This document shows positions 18,618 through 27,659 of a stretch of 32,982 bases of DNA, one piece after another (the stretch's first letter is position 1; every line of letters starts with the position of its first letter). This DNA comes from Gammaproteobacteria bacterium (GTDB taxonomy: Bacteria; Pseudomonadota; Gammaproteobacteria; SG8-11): contig JAHECY010000042.1 in assembly GCA_024641505.1 (NCBI GenBank), positions 1 to 32,982 on the forward strand, written 5' to 3'. The position numbers and the translations under genes were made by a program. The notes under the pieces were generated by a model that was not told the origin of the DNA, did not search any database, and saw nothing but the letters and a program-made list of their open reading frames with translations.

Positions 18618-19166
18618 ATGATTCTGGAACGCGTGCCGCCCGGTAAAAATATTCCCAACGACATCAATGTTATCATCGAGATCCCCGCCCACAGTGACCC
18701 GGTGAAATATGAGGTGGATAAAGACACCGGCGCCATGTTCGTCGACCGTTTCATGAACACCGCCATGTTTTATCCCTGCAATTATGGCTACGTGCCTCAT
18801 ACCTTGTCGGAAGACGGTGATCCCGTGGATGTGCTGGTGGTGACACCGATTCCGCTGCTGACCGGTTCGGTGATTCGATGCCGTCCCGTAGGTTTGTTGC
18901 GAATGACTGACGAGTCCGGCGTGGACGTGAAAATTCTTGCGGTGCCGGTGGACAAACTCAGTCCTCTGTACCGGGACGTCAACAGTCACCGGGATTTGCC
19001 GTCGTTACTGCTGGATCAAATCGCGCACTTTTTCGACCATTACAAGGATCTGGAGCCCGGTAAATGGGTCAAGCTCGACGGTTGGTTCGGCCCCGATGAA
19101 GCCAAGCAGGAGATCGTCGATGGTGTCGCACGCTACCAAACAGCACCGGAAAAACCCGCGTTCTGA
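18618..19166 (+). CDS. ppa: soluble inorganic pyrophosphatase (family I)
   Basis: Hydrolyses cytoplasmic PPi to phosphate and so drives biosynthetic reactions. The 182-residue product has the family I layout: [25 protein letters not shown], the metal-binding signature [10 protein letters not shown] (near 65-74), [20 protein letters not shown] and the C-terminal [24 protein letters not shown] precedes the ATG. Having both a soluble enzyme and the HppA pump next to each other, with a PPi-PFK, means PPi use must be balanced; a strongly active Ppa would drain the pool that PFK and HppA need, so regulation at the promoter is of interest. Confidence 0.96.
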   Translation: MILERVPPGKNIPNDINVIIEIPAHSDPVKYEVDKDTGAMFVDRFMNTAMFYPCNYGYVPHTLSEDGDPVDVLVVTPIPLLTGSVIRCRPVGLLRMTDESGVDVKILAVPVDKLSPLYRDVNSHRDLPSLLLDQIAHFFDHYKDLEPGKWVKLDGWFGPDEAKQEIVDGVARYQTAPEKPAF

Positions 19167-19175
19167 TCATGGGGG

Positions 19176-19191
19176 CTCACGGTGGCGTGAG
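19176..19191. terminator. small hairpin between convergent ppa and moaD
   Basis: CTCACG-gtgg-CGTGAG, a perfect 6-base stem in the 51-base gap between the two stop codons. There is no T-run on either side; it could act for both genes. Confidence 0.3.
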
Positions 19192-19217
19192 TTGCGGTGA
19201 GCGACCCAAGGTTAGGA

Positions 19218-19451
19218 TCAGCCACCGGTGACGGGAGGAAAAAAAGCGATTTCGTCACCGTCCTGTACCGGGTGATTGGATTTCACGTATTCCATGTTAA
19301 CGGCGATCAGGGTATTGGGTGGGATGGGCAGGCCGTTGGCGACCCGGGCCCACACTTCTGCCGCAGTCATGCCGGTCTGGGAGGCAACGTGGTCATCACC
19401 GCGCCCCAGTTGTTCGCGTAAGCTGGCAAAGAATTTCACAGTGATGCTCAT
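19218..19451 (-). CDS. moaD: molybdopterin synthase small subunit (sulfur carrier) MoaD
   Basis: A 77-residue ubiquitin-fold protein (MSITVKFFASLREQLG...) ending in the diagnostic PPVTGG; the terminal Gly-Gly is thiocarboxylated and donates sulfur to molybdopterin in complex with MoaE. EIAFFPPVTGG is the typical C-terminus. AGGCAGG lies upstream of the ATG. moaE, which normally follows moaD, is not downstream: the next gene is ppa, in convergent orientation. moaC is divergent from moaD across 114 bases. moaE and moaA must be elsewhere if the pathway is complete. Confidence 0.93.
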   Translation of the reverse strand: MSITVKFFASLREQLGRGDDHVASQTGMTAAEVWARVANGLPIPPNTLIAVNMEYVKSNHPVQDGDEIAFFPPVTGG

Positions 19452-19565
19452 CGCCTGCCTCTAAGTGGTGGTTTACATTCCCGGTGGAGACATTCTAAAC
19501 TCATTGGCTGACGATTTTCTAGCCGAAGTTCCCGCAACCGGGGAGCGAATGCGACAGGTGACCCG

Positions 19566-20051
19566 ATGACCAAGCTTACCCATATCGATATTTCCGGTGC
19601 GGCCCATATGGTAGACGTGGGTGATAAGCCCGACAGCCGTCGCAGCGCGGTGGCGGAGGGTTATATCACCATGCTGCCAGCGACTCTGGCGGCCGCGTTG
19701 GCTGGTAACAATAAAAAAGGCGATGTTTTTGCCACGGCGCGTATCGCCGGCATCATGGCCGCCAAAAAAACCGCAGACCTGATCCCGCTGTGCCATCCTC
19801 TGGCGTTGACCCACGTATCAGTGGAACTGGCGCCGGACGCGGCGAACGCACGCATTCACTGCCAGGTGAGCGTACGCACCGCCGGCAAAACCGGCGTGGA
19901 AATGGAAGCGTTGAACGGGGTGCAGGTGGCATTGCTCACCATTTATGACATGTGCAAGGCCCTGGATCGGGGCATGCGCATCATGGACGTGGGGTTGGTG
20001 GAAAAGCACGGCGGCAAGTCCGGCAGCTGGCGCCGCGCGGATTCGGACTGA
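19566..20051 (+). CDS. moaC: cyclic pyranopterin monophosphate synthase MoaC
   Basis: Converts the MoaA product 3',8-cyclo-7,8-dihydro-GTP to cyclic pyranopterin monophosphate, an early step of molybdenum cofactor synthesis. The product is 161 residues, the same as E. coli MoaC. Motifs: [15 protein letters not shown] near the N-terminus, [19 protein letters not shown] with the active-site Lys and His, [14 protein letters not shown] and [16 protein letters not shown] lies before the ATG. It is followed by a CDF transporter at 16 bases and is divergent from moaD. No molybdenum-cofactor riboswitch was recognised in the gap. Confidence 0.96.
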   Translation: MTKLTHIDISGAAHMVDVGDKPDSRRSAVAEGYITMLPATLAAALAGNNKKGDVFATARIAGIMAAKKTADLIPLCHPLALTHVSVELAPDAANARIHCQVSVRTAGKTGVEMEALNGVQVALLTIYDMCKALDRGMRIMDVGLVEKHGGKSGSWRRADSD

Positions 20052-20067
20052 GCGGCGATCGCACCCT

Positions 20068-20970
20068 ATGGCGCACCATCATCACGAGCATGGTCATCAA
20101 GGGGGACACCGGGGTGCCTTGAAGCTGGCCCTGGGTCTGACTTTTTCGTTCGCGGTCGTGGAGATCGGTGGCGGTTGGCTGGCGCAATCCCTGGCCTTGT
20201 TATCGGATGCGGGGCATATGTTTACCGATGCGTCGGCGCTGGCGATCGCGCTGTTTGCCGCGTGGCTCAGCGCGCGTCCGGTATCCAGTCGCCATTCCTA
20301 TGGACTGGGACGCGCGGAAGTAATTGCGGCATTGATCAACAGCGTGTTCATGCTGGTGGTCGTCACCGGTATCGTTATTTCCGCCGTGCAACGTTTGCAG
20401 ACGCCTCGCATCGTGGATGGCGGCATTGCGCTGGGCGTAGCGACCCTGGGGCTGGTGGTTAATGGCATCGTATTGTTCACGCTCAGCCGCGGTGAGCAAA
20501 CCCTGAATACGCGGGCCGCTTTATTGCATGTGATGGGCGATTTACTGGGGTCGCTGGCGGCGATCATCGCCGGCGCCGTGGTGCTGTTCACCGGTTGGTA
20601 TCCTATCGATTCGCTGTTGTCGTTGTTGATCTGCGGCGTCATCCTGATCTCGAGTGTACGCCTGCTGCGCGAAGTGGTGGGTGTGATCATGGAAAGCGTG
20701 CCGGCGGATCTGCAATTGCCGGACGTGGGCAATGCCCTGGCGGCGGTGCCGGGCGTGATGTCGGTGCATGATTTGCATATCTGGACCCTGTCCAGCGGCC
20801 GTACCGCGCTGTCCGCTCACGTGGTGGTAGAGGATCTGCGCCAGTGGCCGGATCTGCTGTATGGCTTGAGCCAGTTGCTGCAGAACCGTTTCGCTATCGG
20901 GCATATCACCCTGCAGCCGGAGCCACGTGCGCAAGTGGTGCACACCATCCTGCGGGACAAGCGATGCTGA
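20068..20970 (+). CDS. cation diffusion facilitator (zinc/cobalt-type) exporter
   Basis: A 300-residue inner-membrane metal/proton antiporter. It starts with a His-rich segment (HHHHEHGHQGGH) likely to bind metal, followed by six hydrophobic segments. The metal-site motifs are LLSDAGHMFTDAS in the second helix and HVMGDLLGS in the fifth, the HxxxD pattern typical of Zn/Cd/Co exporters, then a cytoplasmic domain with SVHDLHIWTLSSG. The frame is open from 19945, but the part before ATG 20068 overlaps moaC and is discarded. It follows moaC by 16 bases, probably in one transcript. No metal-regulator gene is adjacent. The metal cannot be told from sequence; Zn2+ is most likely. Confidence 0.93.
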   Translation: MAHHHHEHGHQGGHRGALKLALGLTFSFAVVEIGGGWLAQSLALLSDAGHMFTDASALAIALFAAWLSARPVSSRHSYGLGRAEVIAALINSVFMLVVVTGIVISAVQRLQTPRIVDGGIALGVATLGLVVNGIVLFTLSRGEQTLNTRAALLHVMGDLLGSLAAIIAGAVVLFTGWYPIDSLLSLLICGVILISSVRLLREVVGVIMESVPADLQLPDVGNALAAVPGVMSVHDLHIWTLSSGRTALSAHVVVEDLRQWPDLLYGLSQLLQNRFAIGHITLQPEPRAQVVHTILRDKRC

Positions 20971-21086
20971 GTGTGTGGCACGGTCGCGAGGCCAGGCCCG
21001 CGGCCGAAGTGGCGGGCCGGGTTCCGGTAGCGGATAGTGCGGGGCTGGTGGGTGTCGGGCACGGGATGATGGCGGAATTATCATGA
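20964..21086 (+). CDS. doubtful small ORF overlapping the CDF gene stop
   Basis: ATG at 20964 overlaps the CDF stop (ATGCTGA) and opens a 40-residue frame that ends 13 bases before dapF. It has no recognisable domain or membrane segment. The overlap would permit translational coupling, but coding status is unproven; in many relatives a small lipoprotein gene (lptM) and lysA lie upstream of dapF, and this does not resemble either. Confidence 0.2.
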   Translation: MLSVWHGREARPAAEVAGRVPVADSAGLVGVGHGMMAELS

Positions 21087-21099
21087 GTCACTAAACAGT

Positions 21100-21936
21100 A
21101 TGACCAAAACTTATAACTTCACAAAAATGCACGGCTTGGGCAATGATTTCGTGGTGTTCGACGGTATCAACCAGCAACTCGATTTGACGCCTGGGCAGAT
21201 CCAGCGGTTGGCGGATCGCCACTTCGGCGTGGGCTGCGATCAGGTGCTGCTGGTGCAGGCCAGTCCGCGCGCGGATGCCGCGTTCAGTTACCGCATTTTT
21301 AATGCTGATGGCTCCGAGGTGGAGCAATGTGGCAATGGCGCCCGGTGTTTTGCCCGGTTCGTACGGGACCGCGGTTTGATCGACGCGCGGGAATTTCGCG
21401 TTGTCACCCGGGGTGGCGATCTGGTGCTGCATATTGAAGACAATGATGAAGTGACGGTCGCCATGGGGGTGCCGCGGTTCGCGCCGGCGGACATTCCCTT
21501 CGATGCGCCTCGACGTGAATCCTGTTACGATATCGACGTGCAGGGCCATCGGTATATGATCGGCGCGGTGTCCATGGGCAATCCCCATGCGGTGCTGCAG
21601 GTGCCTGACACGGCCACGGCGCCGGTGGCGACATTGGGGCCGTTAATGGAGAAGCATGTCCGTTTTCCCAAGCGCGTCAATGTCGGATTCATGCAGGTGC
21701 TGGATCGGGAGCGCATCCGGCTGCGCGTGTTTGAGCGCGGGGTGGGTGAGACCCTGGCCTGCGGCAGCGGTGCCTGCGCAGCGGTGGCGGTAGGGATCGA
21801 CCAGGGATTGCTGGCATCGCGGGTGCAAGTGGAGTTGCCAGGGGGCGTTCTTTCCATCGCCTGGCGTGATGCGCAAACGCCCGTCTTGATGACGGGTCCG
21901 GTGGCATATGTTTTTGAGGGTCAGATCAGCTTATGA
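21100..21936 (+). CDS. dapF: diaminopimelate epimerase
   Basis: Interconverts LL- and meso-diaminopimelate for lysine and peptidoglycan synthesis, without a cofactor. The 278-residue product has both catalytic cysteines, Cys77 in EQCGNGARC and Cys221 in ACGSGAC, and family motifs [28 protein letters not shown] and RVNVGFMQ. It opens a tight unit dapF-DUF484-xerC: its stop overlaps the next ATG (ATGA at 21933-21936). This arrangement is conserved in gammaproteobacteria. Confidence 0.97.
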   Translation: MTKTYNFTKMHGLGNDFVVFDGINQQLDLTPGQIQRLADRHFGVGCDQVLLVQASPRADAAFSYRIFNADGSEVEQCGNGARCFARFVRDRGLIDAREFRVVTRGGDLVLHIEDNDEVTVAMGVPRFAPADIPFDAPRRESCYDIDVQGHRYMIGAVSMGNPHAVLQVPDTATAPVATLGPLMEKHVRFPKRVNVGFMQVLDRERIRLRVFERGVGETLACGSGACAAVAVGIDQGLLASRVQVELPGGVLSIAWRDAQTPVLMTGPVAYVFEGQISL

Positions 21937-22622
21937 AAACACAGGTGCATTCCTTAGCCGCGGTGGATGAGCAGGACGTAGTGAGATTTCTGCAAAACCA
22001 TCTGGATTTTTTCAGATCCCACAGCCAATTGCTCGAGGATCTCGAAGTGCCCCATGAAACCGGCCGCGCCGTCTCCCTGGTGGAGCGGCAGCTGGGCTTG
22101 TTGCGGGAGCATAAACGCCAGCTCAAGCATCAATTGCAGGAGTTGATGCAAATCGCCCGGGAAAACGATCAGCTTGCCCAGCGCATGCATGAGCTCACCC
22201 TGAAATTGATCAATACCCATTCCATTGATGAATTGATCACCACCGTACACGCCTCCCTGCGCAAGGATTTCGGCGTCGATGAGGTTGCTTTGTGGTTTTT
22301 CAGCGTGCCGGAGGAGTTGGGTCTGATGCAGCATGCCGCGTTATTCGATGCAGATTATCGCGTGCGCAACGATTTCGAGAACATTCTGCGGGAACGAAAG
22401 TCGGTGTGCGGCCGTTTTCGCCGGGAACAGGTCGAGTTGCTGATGCCGGGCGCCGATGCCGTCATGGAGTCCATGGCCTTGATGCCGTTGTATGATCAAA
22501 AATTGCTGGGTTTGCTGGTGTTGGGCAGCAGTGATATGCGCCGGTTTCATGCGGGCAAGGGCACGGACATGCTGCAGCGCCTGGGTGAGTTGATTAGCGC
22601 GGTCGTTCGTTTTTACGTGTGA
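21933..22622 (+). CDS. DUF484 family protein
   Basis: A 229-residue cytoplasmic protein of the DUF484 family, always found between dapF and xerC in many gammaproteobacteria. The N-terminal part is helical ([20 protein letters not shown], then [20 protein letters not shown], a likely coiled coil), and the C-terminal part is GAF-like ([19 protein letters not shown]). The biochemical role is unknown. The start ATG overlaps the dapF stop and the stop TGA overlaps the GTG start of xerC, so all three are probably translationally coupled. Confidence 0.93.
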   Translation: MKTQVHSLAAVDEQDVVRFLQNHLDFFRSHSQLLEDLEVPHETGRAVSLVERQLGLLREHKRQLKHQLQELMQIARENDQLAQRMHELTLKLINTHSIDELITTVHASLRKDFGVDEVALWFFSVPEELGLMQHAALFDADYRVRNDFENILRERKSVCGRFRREQVELLMPGADAVMESMALMPLYDQKLLGLLVLGSSDMRRFHAGKGTDMLQRLGELISAVVRFYV

Positions 22623-23548
22623 TCCGTCACGGCGTGGCGGAGCATAATGAATTTCCGGCATGGCTGGAGAAATTCCTGCAGCATCTCGCCTGTGAAAAGC
22701 GTTATTCACCTCATACCTTGAGTAATTACCAGCGTGATCTCCGCAATTTTCTGCAACATCTGGCAGCCGAGTCGCTGGCGCAGTGGAGCGAGCTGCGCAA
22801 TTTCCATGTCCAGTCTTACATCAGCTGGCGCCACCGCAATGGCATGGATGGACGCAGTTTACAACGTGAATTATCGGCGATTCGCAGTTTGTGTCGCTAT
22901 TTGCAGCGGGAAGGCGTGATCAGCGCGGACCCGGCGCTGTTAATCCGGGCGCCGCGCAGCAAAAGCGCATTGCCGGATACCCTGGATGTGGACCAGGTCG
23001 CGCGTCTGTTGCAAGCCGGCGATCTCGTGGACCCACTGGCAATGCGGGATGTGGCGATCATGGAGCTGATGTACTCCTCCGGATTGCGTCTGGCGGAGTT
23101 GGTGGGATGCAATGTCAACGATCTGGATGCCAGCGCCGGGTTGTTGCGGGTGCTGGGTAAAGGGTCCAAGGAGCGTATCGTGCCGGTGGGTCGCAAGGCT
23201 CTGGAGGCGGTAGCGCATTGGTTGCCGGTGCGTCAGGCCATGGTGGGACCTGAAGAAGCGGCGCTGTTTGTCAGTATGCGTGGCACGCGTATCGCGCGGC
23301 GTACTGTGGAAGTCCGGATCAAACAGTGGGGTATCCGGCAGGGTATGGAAATCCCGGTATATCCCCACAAATTACGCCATTCGTTCGCCAGCCATCTCCT
23401 GGAATCCGGCGGGGACCTGCGGGCGGTGCAGGAGTTGCTGGGGCATGCCAATATCAGTACCACCCAGGTTTATACCCATTTGGACTTTCAGCGCCTGGCG
23501 CAGGTTTATGACAAGGCGCATCCCCGGGCGCGCAAGAAAACCCGTTAA
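22619..23548 (+). CDS. xerC: tyrosine recombinase XerC
   Basis: XerC acts with XerD at dif to resolve chromosome dimers. The 309-residue product has the N-terminal SAM-like core-binding domain (YSPHTLSNYQRDL) and the catalytic domain with all expected residues: Arg157 (SSGLRLAEL), Lys181 (GKGSKER), His250 and Arg253 (HKLRHSFA), His276 (LLGHANIS) and Tyr285 (YTHLDF). Translation starts at GTG, overlapping the DUF484 stop as GTGA. In relatives a HAD phosphatase (yigB) often follows; here a non-coding repeat region and hslV follow instead. Confidence 0.96.
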   Translation: MIRHGVAEHNEFPAWLEKFLQHLACEKRYSPHTLSNYQRDLRNFLQHLAAESLAQWSELRNFHVQSYISWRHRNGMDGRSLQRELSAIRSLCRYLQREGVISADPALLIRAPRSKSALPDTLDVDQVARLLQAGDLVDPLAMRDVAIMELMYSSGLRLAELVGCNVNDLDASAGLLRVLGKGSKERIVPVGRKALEAVAHWLPVRQAMVGPEEAALFVSMRGTRIARRTVEVRIKQWGIRQGMEIPVYPHKLRHSFASHLLESGGDLRAVQELLGHANISTTQVYTHLDFQRLAQVYDKAHPRARKKTR

Positions 23549-23579
23549 TGGGTGTGCACGCCGGAAAAAACAATATCTC

Positions 23580-23760
23580 TCTCGCCAAGGCGCAAAACTG
23601 CCAAGAAAAGCATTAAAATGCTCGGTAGGACATAGGGTTATTGCGTTATGTCCGGGCGCCATTCAGTCATCCGCGGCGGACCGCCCAGCAGGGTATTAAA
23701 AAAATGCTGACCCGCACCATAAAGTTATAGTGTGCAGCGTGGCTTTGCGCCTTGGTGAGA
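23580..23760. repeat. 181-bp element with inverted terminal repeats and internal hairpins
   Basis: TCTCGCCAAGGCGCAAA (23580-23596) is matched in inverse orientation by TTTGCGCCTTGGTGAGA (23744-23760) with one mismatch. Inside are AGCATT-aa-AATGCT (23609-23622) and GGACATA...TATGTCC (23628-23653). The outer motif (cgccaaggcgcaaag) resembles one I recall as a frequent intergenic repeat in various proteobacterial genomes; whether it is a mobile MITE-like element here is inference. Confidence 0.5.
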
Positions 23761-23822
23761 ATAAGTGATTTGGGGTGATAATTTACGACAGTTCGGTTGC
23801 TCGGGCAGCAGTGATCTTCAGG

Positions 23823-23831
23823 TGGTACAAT
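23823..23831 (+). promoter_or_regulatory. extended -10 upstream of hslV
   Basis: TGGTACAAT, an extended -10 element, 58 bases before the hslV ATG. No good -35 is spaced correctly, which is tolerated with an extended -10. Confidence 0.35.
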
Positions 23832-23888
23832 TGGCCCTCGTTGGCCCCGCCGGGGGCATCGCGTTCAGCACACCAAAGAAGGTTACGC

Positions 23889-24425
23889 ATGTTTAAAGGT
23901 ACTACCATATTGTCCGTACGCCGCCCCAATCAGGTGGTGTTGGGTGGCGATGGCCAGGTGTCCTTGGGAGACACCGTGATGAAGGGAAATGCGCGCAAAG
24001 TGCGGCGTTTGTTCAACGACCAGGTGATTGCGGGTTTTGCCGGCGCCACCGCCGATGCGTTTACTCTGTTTGAACGCTTCGAGGGCAAGCTTGAGAAGCA
24101 TTCCGGCAATATGACCCGTGCTGCGGTGGAATTGGCCAAGGATTGGCGTACCGACCGCATGCTGCGGCGTCTGGAGGCCCTGCTGGCGGTAGCGGATCGC
24201 AAAGTGTCGCTGATTATCTCCGGCACCGGCGATGTGATAGAACCGGAGCACGGTATCATCGCCATCGGTTCCGGGGGGGCTTATGCCAAAGCGGCGGCGC
24301 GCGCCTTACACGACAACACCGAACTCAGCGCGCGTGATATCGTCGACAAGGCTTTGATGATCGCCGGCGAGATATGCATCTATACCAACCAGAATTTGAC
24401 GATTGAAGAACTGGAAATTAGTTGA
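23889..24425 (+). CDS. hslV: ATP-dependent protease proteolytic subunit HslV
   Basis: The dodecameric threonine peptidase of the HslUV (ClpQY) protease. The 178-residue product matches HslV throughout: GTTILSVRR with catalytic Thr5, [50 protein letters not shown] and IGSGGAYA. A short propeptide MFKG precedes the Thr, so processing is needed; E. coli HslV begins MTT, while many other bacteria have such a propeptide. GAAGG precedes the ATG at 23889; the open frame from 23775 covers the promoter region and is not used. hslU follows 13 bases later. Confidence 0.97.
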   Translation: MFKGTTILSVRRPNQVVLGGDGQVSLGDTVMKGNARKVRRLFNDQVIAGFAGATADAFTLFERFEGKLEKHSGNMTRAAVELAKDWRTDRMLRRLEALLAVADRKVSLIISGTGDVIEPEHGIIAIGSGGAYAKAAARALHDNTELSARDIVDKALMIAGEICIYTNQNLTIEELEIS

Positions 24426-24438
24426 GCAGAGTTGAATC

Positions 24439-25773
24439 ATGTCACAAATGACCCCACGGGAAATTGTCGAAGAGCTGAACAAGCACATTATCGGCCAGGA
24501 TGACGCCAAGCGCGCAGTCGCCATTGCCTTGCGTAACCGCTGGCGGCGCAGTCAGGTGGACGGTGCGCTGCGCAACGAGATCACGCCGAAGAATATTCTG
24601 ATGATCGGGCCGACCGGTGTCGGTAAAACGGAAATCGCCCGGCGTCTGGCGAAGCTGGCGCAGGCACCTTTCATCAAGGTGGAAGCCACCAAATTCACCG
24701 AGGTAGGGTATGTGGGTCGGGATGTGGAGTCCATTATTCGGGACCTGATGGAGGTTTCGGTAAAGATGGTTCGGGAAGTGGCCATGGGCAAGGTGCGGCA
24801 CCGGGCGGAAGAGGCGGCCGAAGAAAGAATTCTGGATATCCTGTTGCCGCCGCCCCGTGGCGGTTTCGGTTTTGAGCAGGAACAAAAGCCCGAAGAAAGT
24901 AACACGCGGCAGAAATTCCGCAAGATGCTGCGCGAAGGCGCGCTCGATGACAAGGAAGTCGATATCGAATTGTCGGTGGCTTCGGTAGGCGTGGAAATCA
25001 TGGCGCCGCCGGGCATGGAGGAGATGACCAGCCAATTACAGTCGATGTTTCAGAATATCGGTGGCGGCCGCACCAAGACCCGGCGTCTGCGGGTCAAGGA
25101 TGCGTTCAAGATATTGAGCGATGAAGAGGCATCCAAGATGGTCAACGACGATGAGTTGAAAACCTCGGCGTTAACCACCGTGGAGCAGAATGGTATCGTG
25201 TTTCTGGATGAAATGGACAAGATTTGCCGCCGTGGCGAAAGCAGCGGCCCCGATGTGTCGCGGGAAGGCGTGCAACGGGATCTTTTGCCGCTGGTGGAGG
25301 GCAGTACCGTAACCACCAAGTACGGCATGGTGAAAACCGATCACATTCTTTTTATCGCATCCGGCGCCTTCCATTTGTCCAAACCCTCGGATCTGATTCC
25401 GGAGCTGCAAGGGAGATTGCCGATTCGCGTGGAGTTGCAACCCCTGAGCGTGGAGGATTTCGTGCGTATCCTCACGGAGCCGGACGCTTCCCTGGTGAAA
25501 CAATACAGCGCTTTGATGCAGACCGAAGGCGTGGCCCTGGAGTTTACCGGCGATGGAATCGCGCGCATCGCGGAAGTTTCCTGGCAGGTTAATGAATCCA
25601 CAGAAAATATCGGCGCCCGACGCCTGCACACGGTGATGGAACGCATGCTCGAGGAAGTGTCGTTCTCGGCCGCGGACAGCGCGGGTCGGACGATCACCAT
25701 TGACGCCGCTTATGTCGATCTGCACGTGGCCGCTCTTGCCAAGGATGAAGATCTCAGTCGTTATATTCTCTAA
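24439..25773 (+). CDS. hslU: HslUV protease ATPase subunit HslU
   Basis: AAA+ unfoldase that feeds substrates into HslV. The 444-residue product has [27 protein letters not shown] at the N-terminus (shown in parts: [10 protein letters not shown] and GQDDAKRAV), Walker [10 protein letters not shown] (57-65), [15 protein letters not shown] with the pore GYVG loop, an I-domain rich in charged residues, Walker [11 protein letters not shown], and the C-terminal DEDLSRYIL by which HslU docks on HslV. It follows hslV directly and precedes the DUF971-ubi genes, probably one transcript. Confidence 0.97.
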   Translation: MSQMTPREIVEELNKHIIGQDDAKRAVAIALRNRWRRSQVDGALRNEITPKNILMIGPTGVGKTEIARRLAKLAQAPFIKVEATKFTEVGYVGRDVESIIRDLMEVSVKMVREVAMGKVRHRAEEAAEERILDILLPPPRGGFGFEQEQKPEESNTRQKFRKMLREGALDDKEVDIELSVASVGVEIMAPPGMEEMTSQLQSMFQNIGGGRTKTRRLRVKDAFKILSDEEASKMVNDDELKTSALTTVEQNGIVFLDEMDKICRRGESSGPDVSREGVQRDLLPLVEGSTVTTKYGMVKTDHILFIASGAFHLSKPSDLIPELQGRLPIRVELQPLSVEDFVRILTEPDASLVKQYSALMQTEGVALEFTGDGIARIAEVSWQVNESTENIGARRLHTVMERMLEEVSFSAADSAGRTITIDAAYVDLHVAALAKDEDLSRYIL

Positions 25774-25788
25774 CAGGAGAAAAGTACT

Positions 25789-26148
25789 ATGTCCGGTCCC
25801 CGGCCTACGGAAATTAATTTACACCAGAAATCAAAAGTTCTGGAGATCACGTTCGACGACGGCAAGAATTTTCGCTTGCCCTGCGAGTATCTGCGCGTGT
25901 ATTCACCTTCCGCGGAAGTGCGCGGCCATGGGCCGGGCGAAGAAGTGTTGCAGCTCGGCAAAGAGCAGGTGAATATCGAGAAGATCGAGCCGGTGGGCAC
26001 CTACGCTATCGCGCTGCATTTTGACGACGGTCATAATACCGGTATCTATTCCTGGGATACCTTGTACCAGTTGGGTACGCGCCAGGATGCCTTGTGGCAG
26101 GAATACCTGGATCGTCTCGCCAAGGCGGGGCATAAACGTAAAGTGTGA
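25789..26148 (+). CDS. DUF971 (GBBH-like N-terminal domain) protein
   Basis: A 119-residue protein made almost wholly of the DUF971 domain, which is related to the N-terminal domain of gamma-butyrobetaine hydroxylase and also occurs in Fe-S carrier proteins. Motifs: [23 protein letters not shown] in two parts (LEITFDDG and LPCEYLRV) and [19 protein letters not shown]. The function is unknown. Between hslU and ubiE it is a conserved neighbour in many proteobacteria. AGGAGAAAAG precedes the ATG. Confidence 0.9.
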   Translation: MSGPRPTEINLHQKSKVLEITFDDGKNFRLPCEYLRVYSPSAEVRGHGPGEEVLQLGKEQVNIEKIEPVGTYAIALHFDDGHNTGIYSWDTLYQLGTRQDALWQEYLDRLAKAGHKRKV

Positions 26149-26188
26149 CGGCTGGGCGTCAGCCCGGGATGTCATAGAGGAGTTGCGA

Positions 26189-26953
26189 ATGTCGGAGCAG
26201 CAGGTGCCGGACGGTGACTTGACCGATTTCGGATTTACCAAAGTACCGCTGGCGCAGAAAGCGTCACGGGTGGCGGAAGTGTTTCATTCCGTGGCCGCGA
26301 GCTACGATGTCATGAATGATTTGATGTCGCTGGGTGTGCACCGTATCTGGAAGCGTATCGCGGTCAGTCATTGCAGTTTGCGCCCTGGTGACCGGGTGCT
26401 GGATCTGGCCGGCGGTACCGGCGACCTGGCGGCCTTGATGGCGCCCCAGGTGGGGGATGCGGGCCAGGTGGTGCTGGCGGACATCAACGCCTCGATGTTG
26501 CAGCATGGGCGCAGTCGCTTGATCGATAAAGGTCTGGTGCACAATGTGCGCTATGTGCAGGCGGACGCCGAAGCTCTGCCGTTTCCCGACAACCATTTTT
26601 CCCATATCACCATCGCTTTCGGTCTGCGCAATGTCACCCAGAAAGAACGCGCGCTGCAGGCCATGTATCGGGTGCTCAAGCCCGGTGGCCGGGTGCTGGT
26701 GCTGGAATTTTCCAAGCCGGTGTTGCCGGCGCTCAGTAAAATTTATGATGTCTATTCTTTCTCCGTGCTGCCGGTAATGGGTCGGTTGGTGGCCAAGGAT
26801 GAAGCCAGTTATCGTTACCTGGCGGAGTCCATACGCATGCATCCCGATCAGGATACCCTGCTGCGCATGATGGAGGCGCAGGGTTTTGAAGGCTGTCGCT
26901 ATTTTAATCTTACCGGCGGTATCGTGGCGCTGCACGAAGGATTTAAATATTAG
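26189..26953 (+). CDS. ubiE: ubiquinone/menaquinone C-methyltransferase UbiE
   Basis: SAM-dependent methyltransferase that adds the C2 methyl group of the ubiquinone precursor (and demethylmenaquinone in some species). The 254-residue product has [20 protein letters not shown], the SAM motif [45 protein letters not shown] and LEFSKP, then the C-terminal [12 protein letters not shown] and [16 protein letters not shown] lies before ATG 26189; the longer frame from 26021 overlaps the DUF971 gene. ubiJ and ubiB follow, the standard ubiEJB order. Confidence 0.97.
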   Translation: MSEQQVPDGDLTDFGFTKVPLAQKASRVAEVFHSVAASYDVMNDLMSLGVHRIWKRIAVSHCSLRPGDRVLDLAGGTGDLAALMAPQVGDAGQVVLADINASMLQHGRSRLIDKGLVHNVRYVQADAEALPFPDNHFSHITIAFGLRNVTQKERALQAMYRVLKPGGRVLVLEFSKPVLPALSKIYDVYSFSVLPVMGRLVAKDEASYRYLAESIRMHPDQDTLLRMMEAQGFEGCRYFNLTGGIVALHEGFKY

Positions 26954-26965
26954 GAGCAGGTACCG

Positions 26966-27625
26966 ATGACCGGAGTCGCAACTGAACCGTCCCGCGCGCG
27001 CGTCGCCCCGCGCCTACCCGCACCATTGCTGGCGTTGCTGGAGCACGCGCTCAATAAGGCCATCAGTCTGGATGTCAGCGGTACTCCGGACCTGGCGGCG
27101 TTACACGCCAAAACCATCGCCATTGAACTGTCCGGTCTGGAATTGACGCTCTATGCGCGCATCTTCGATCGCCAGGTGCGTTTGCAGTCCCAGGCGCCGT
27201 CGCGGGTGCACGCGACCATTGCGGGGTCGCCCCTGGCGCTGGCGCGTTTGGGATGGGCCGGCGACCGGGCGGGCATATTACAGGGTGATGTTACCCTGTC
27301 CGGCGATATGGATGTGGCGCGCGCATTACAGAAACTACTGGCGGCAGCCGATATCGATCTGGAGGAGGAGCTGTCACGCCATGTCGGCGATGTGTTCGCC
27401 CATCAGATCGGGAATTCGGTGCGCGGCATGATGCGGTGGGGCCGGGAAGTGGCGCGTCGCCTGGAGTTAGACAGCGGTGAGTATCTGGTGGAAGAAAAAT
27501 ACCTGGTACCGGCCCGGTGCGAGGTGACGGGTTTTCTCGATGACGTGGATGCGCTACGCGCCGATCTCGAACGTCTTGAGCAACGCTGGCAACGCCTGCA
27601 AGCATCAATGATGTCCAAACCTTGA
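26966..27625 (+). CDS. ubiJ: ubiquinone biosynthesis accessory factor UbiJ
   Basis: UbiJ (YigP) is an SCP2-domain lipid-binding protein of the soluble Ubi complex that holds the hydrophobic quinone intermediate. The 219-residue product has the SCP2 fold region at about 20-130 ([13 protein letters not shown], then [11 protein letters not shown], and [12 protein letters not shown]...[19 protein letters not shown]) and a charged C-terminal helix ([18 protein letters not shown]). It starts 12 bases after ubiE, with GGAGCAGG before the ATG. Position between ubiE and ubiB supports the assignment as strongly as the sequence does. Confidence 0.93.
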   Translation: MTGVATEPSRARVAPRLPAPLLALLEHALNKAISLDVSGTPDLAALHAKTIAIELSGLELTLYARIFDRQVRLQSQAPSRVHATIAGSPLALARLGWAGDRAGILQGDVTLSGDMDVARALQKLLAAADIDLEEELSRHVGDVFAHQIGNSVRGMMRWGREVARRLELDSGEYLVEEKYLVPARCEVTGFLDDVDALRADLERLEQRWQRLQASMMSKP

Positions 27626-27659
27626 ATCCTGTTACCGACAAGATGGCGCATACACCCCT

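Larger units (their letters stand above)
23549..23888. other. intergenic region xerC / hslV with repeat element
   Basis: A 340-base gap. It contains a 181-base segment bounded by inverted copies of TCTCGCCAAGGCGCAAA (23580-23760, separate entry) and a probable hslV promoter (23823-23831). A further weak -10 (GATAAT, 23777-23782) lies inside. No heat-shock sigma-32 consensus was clearly seen. No gene was recognised. Confidence 0.5.
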
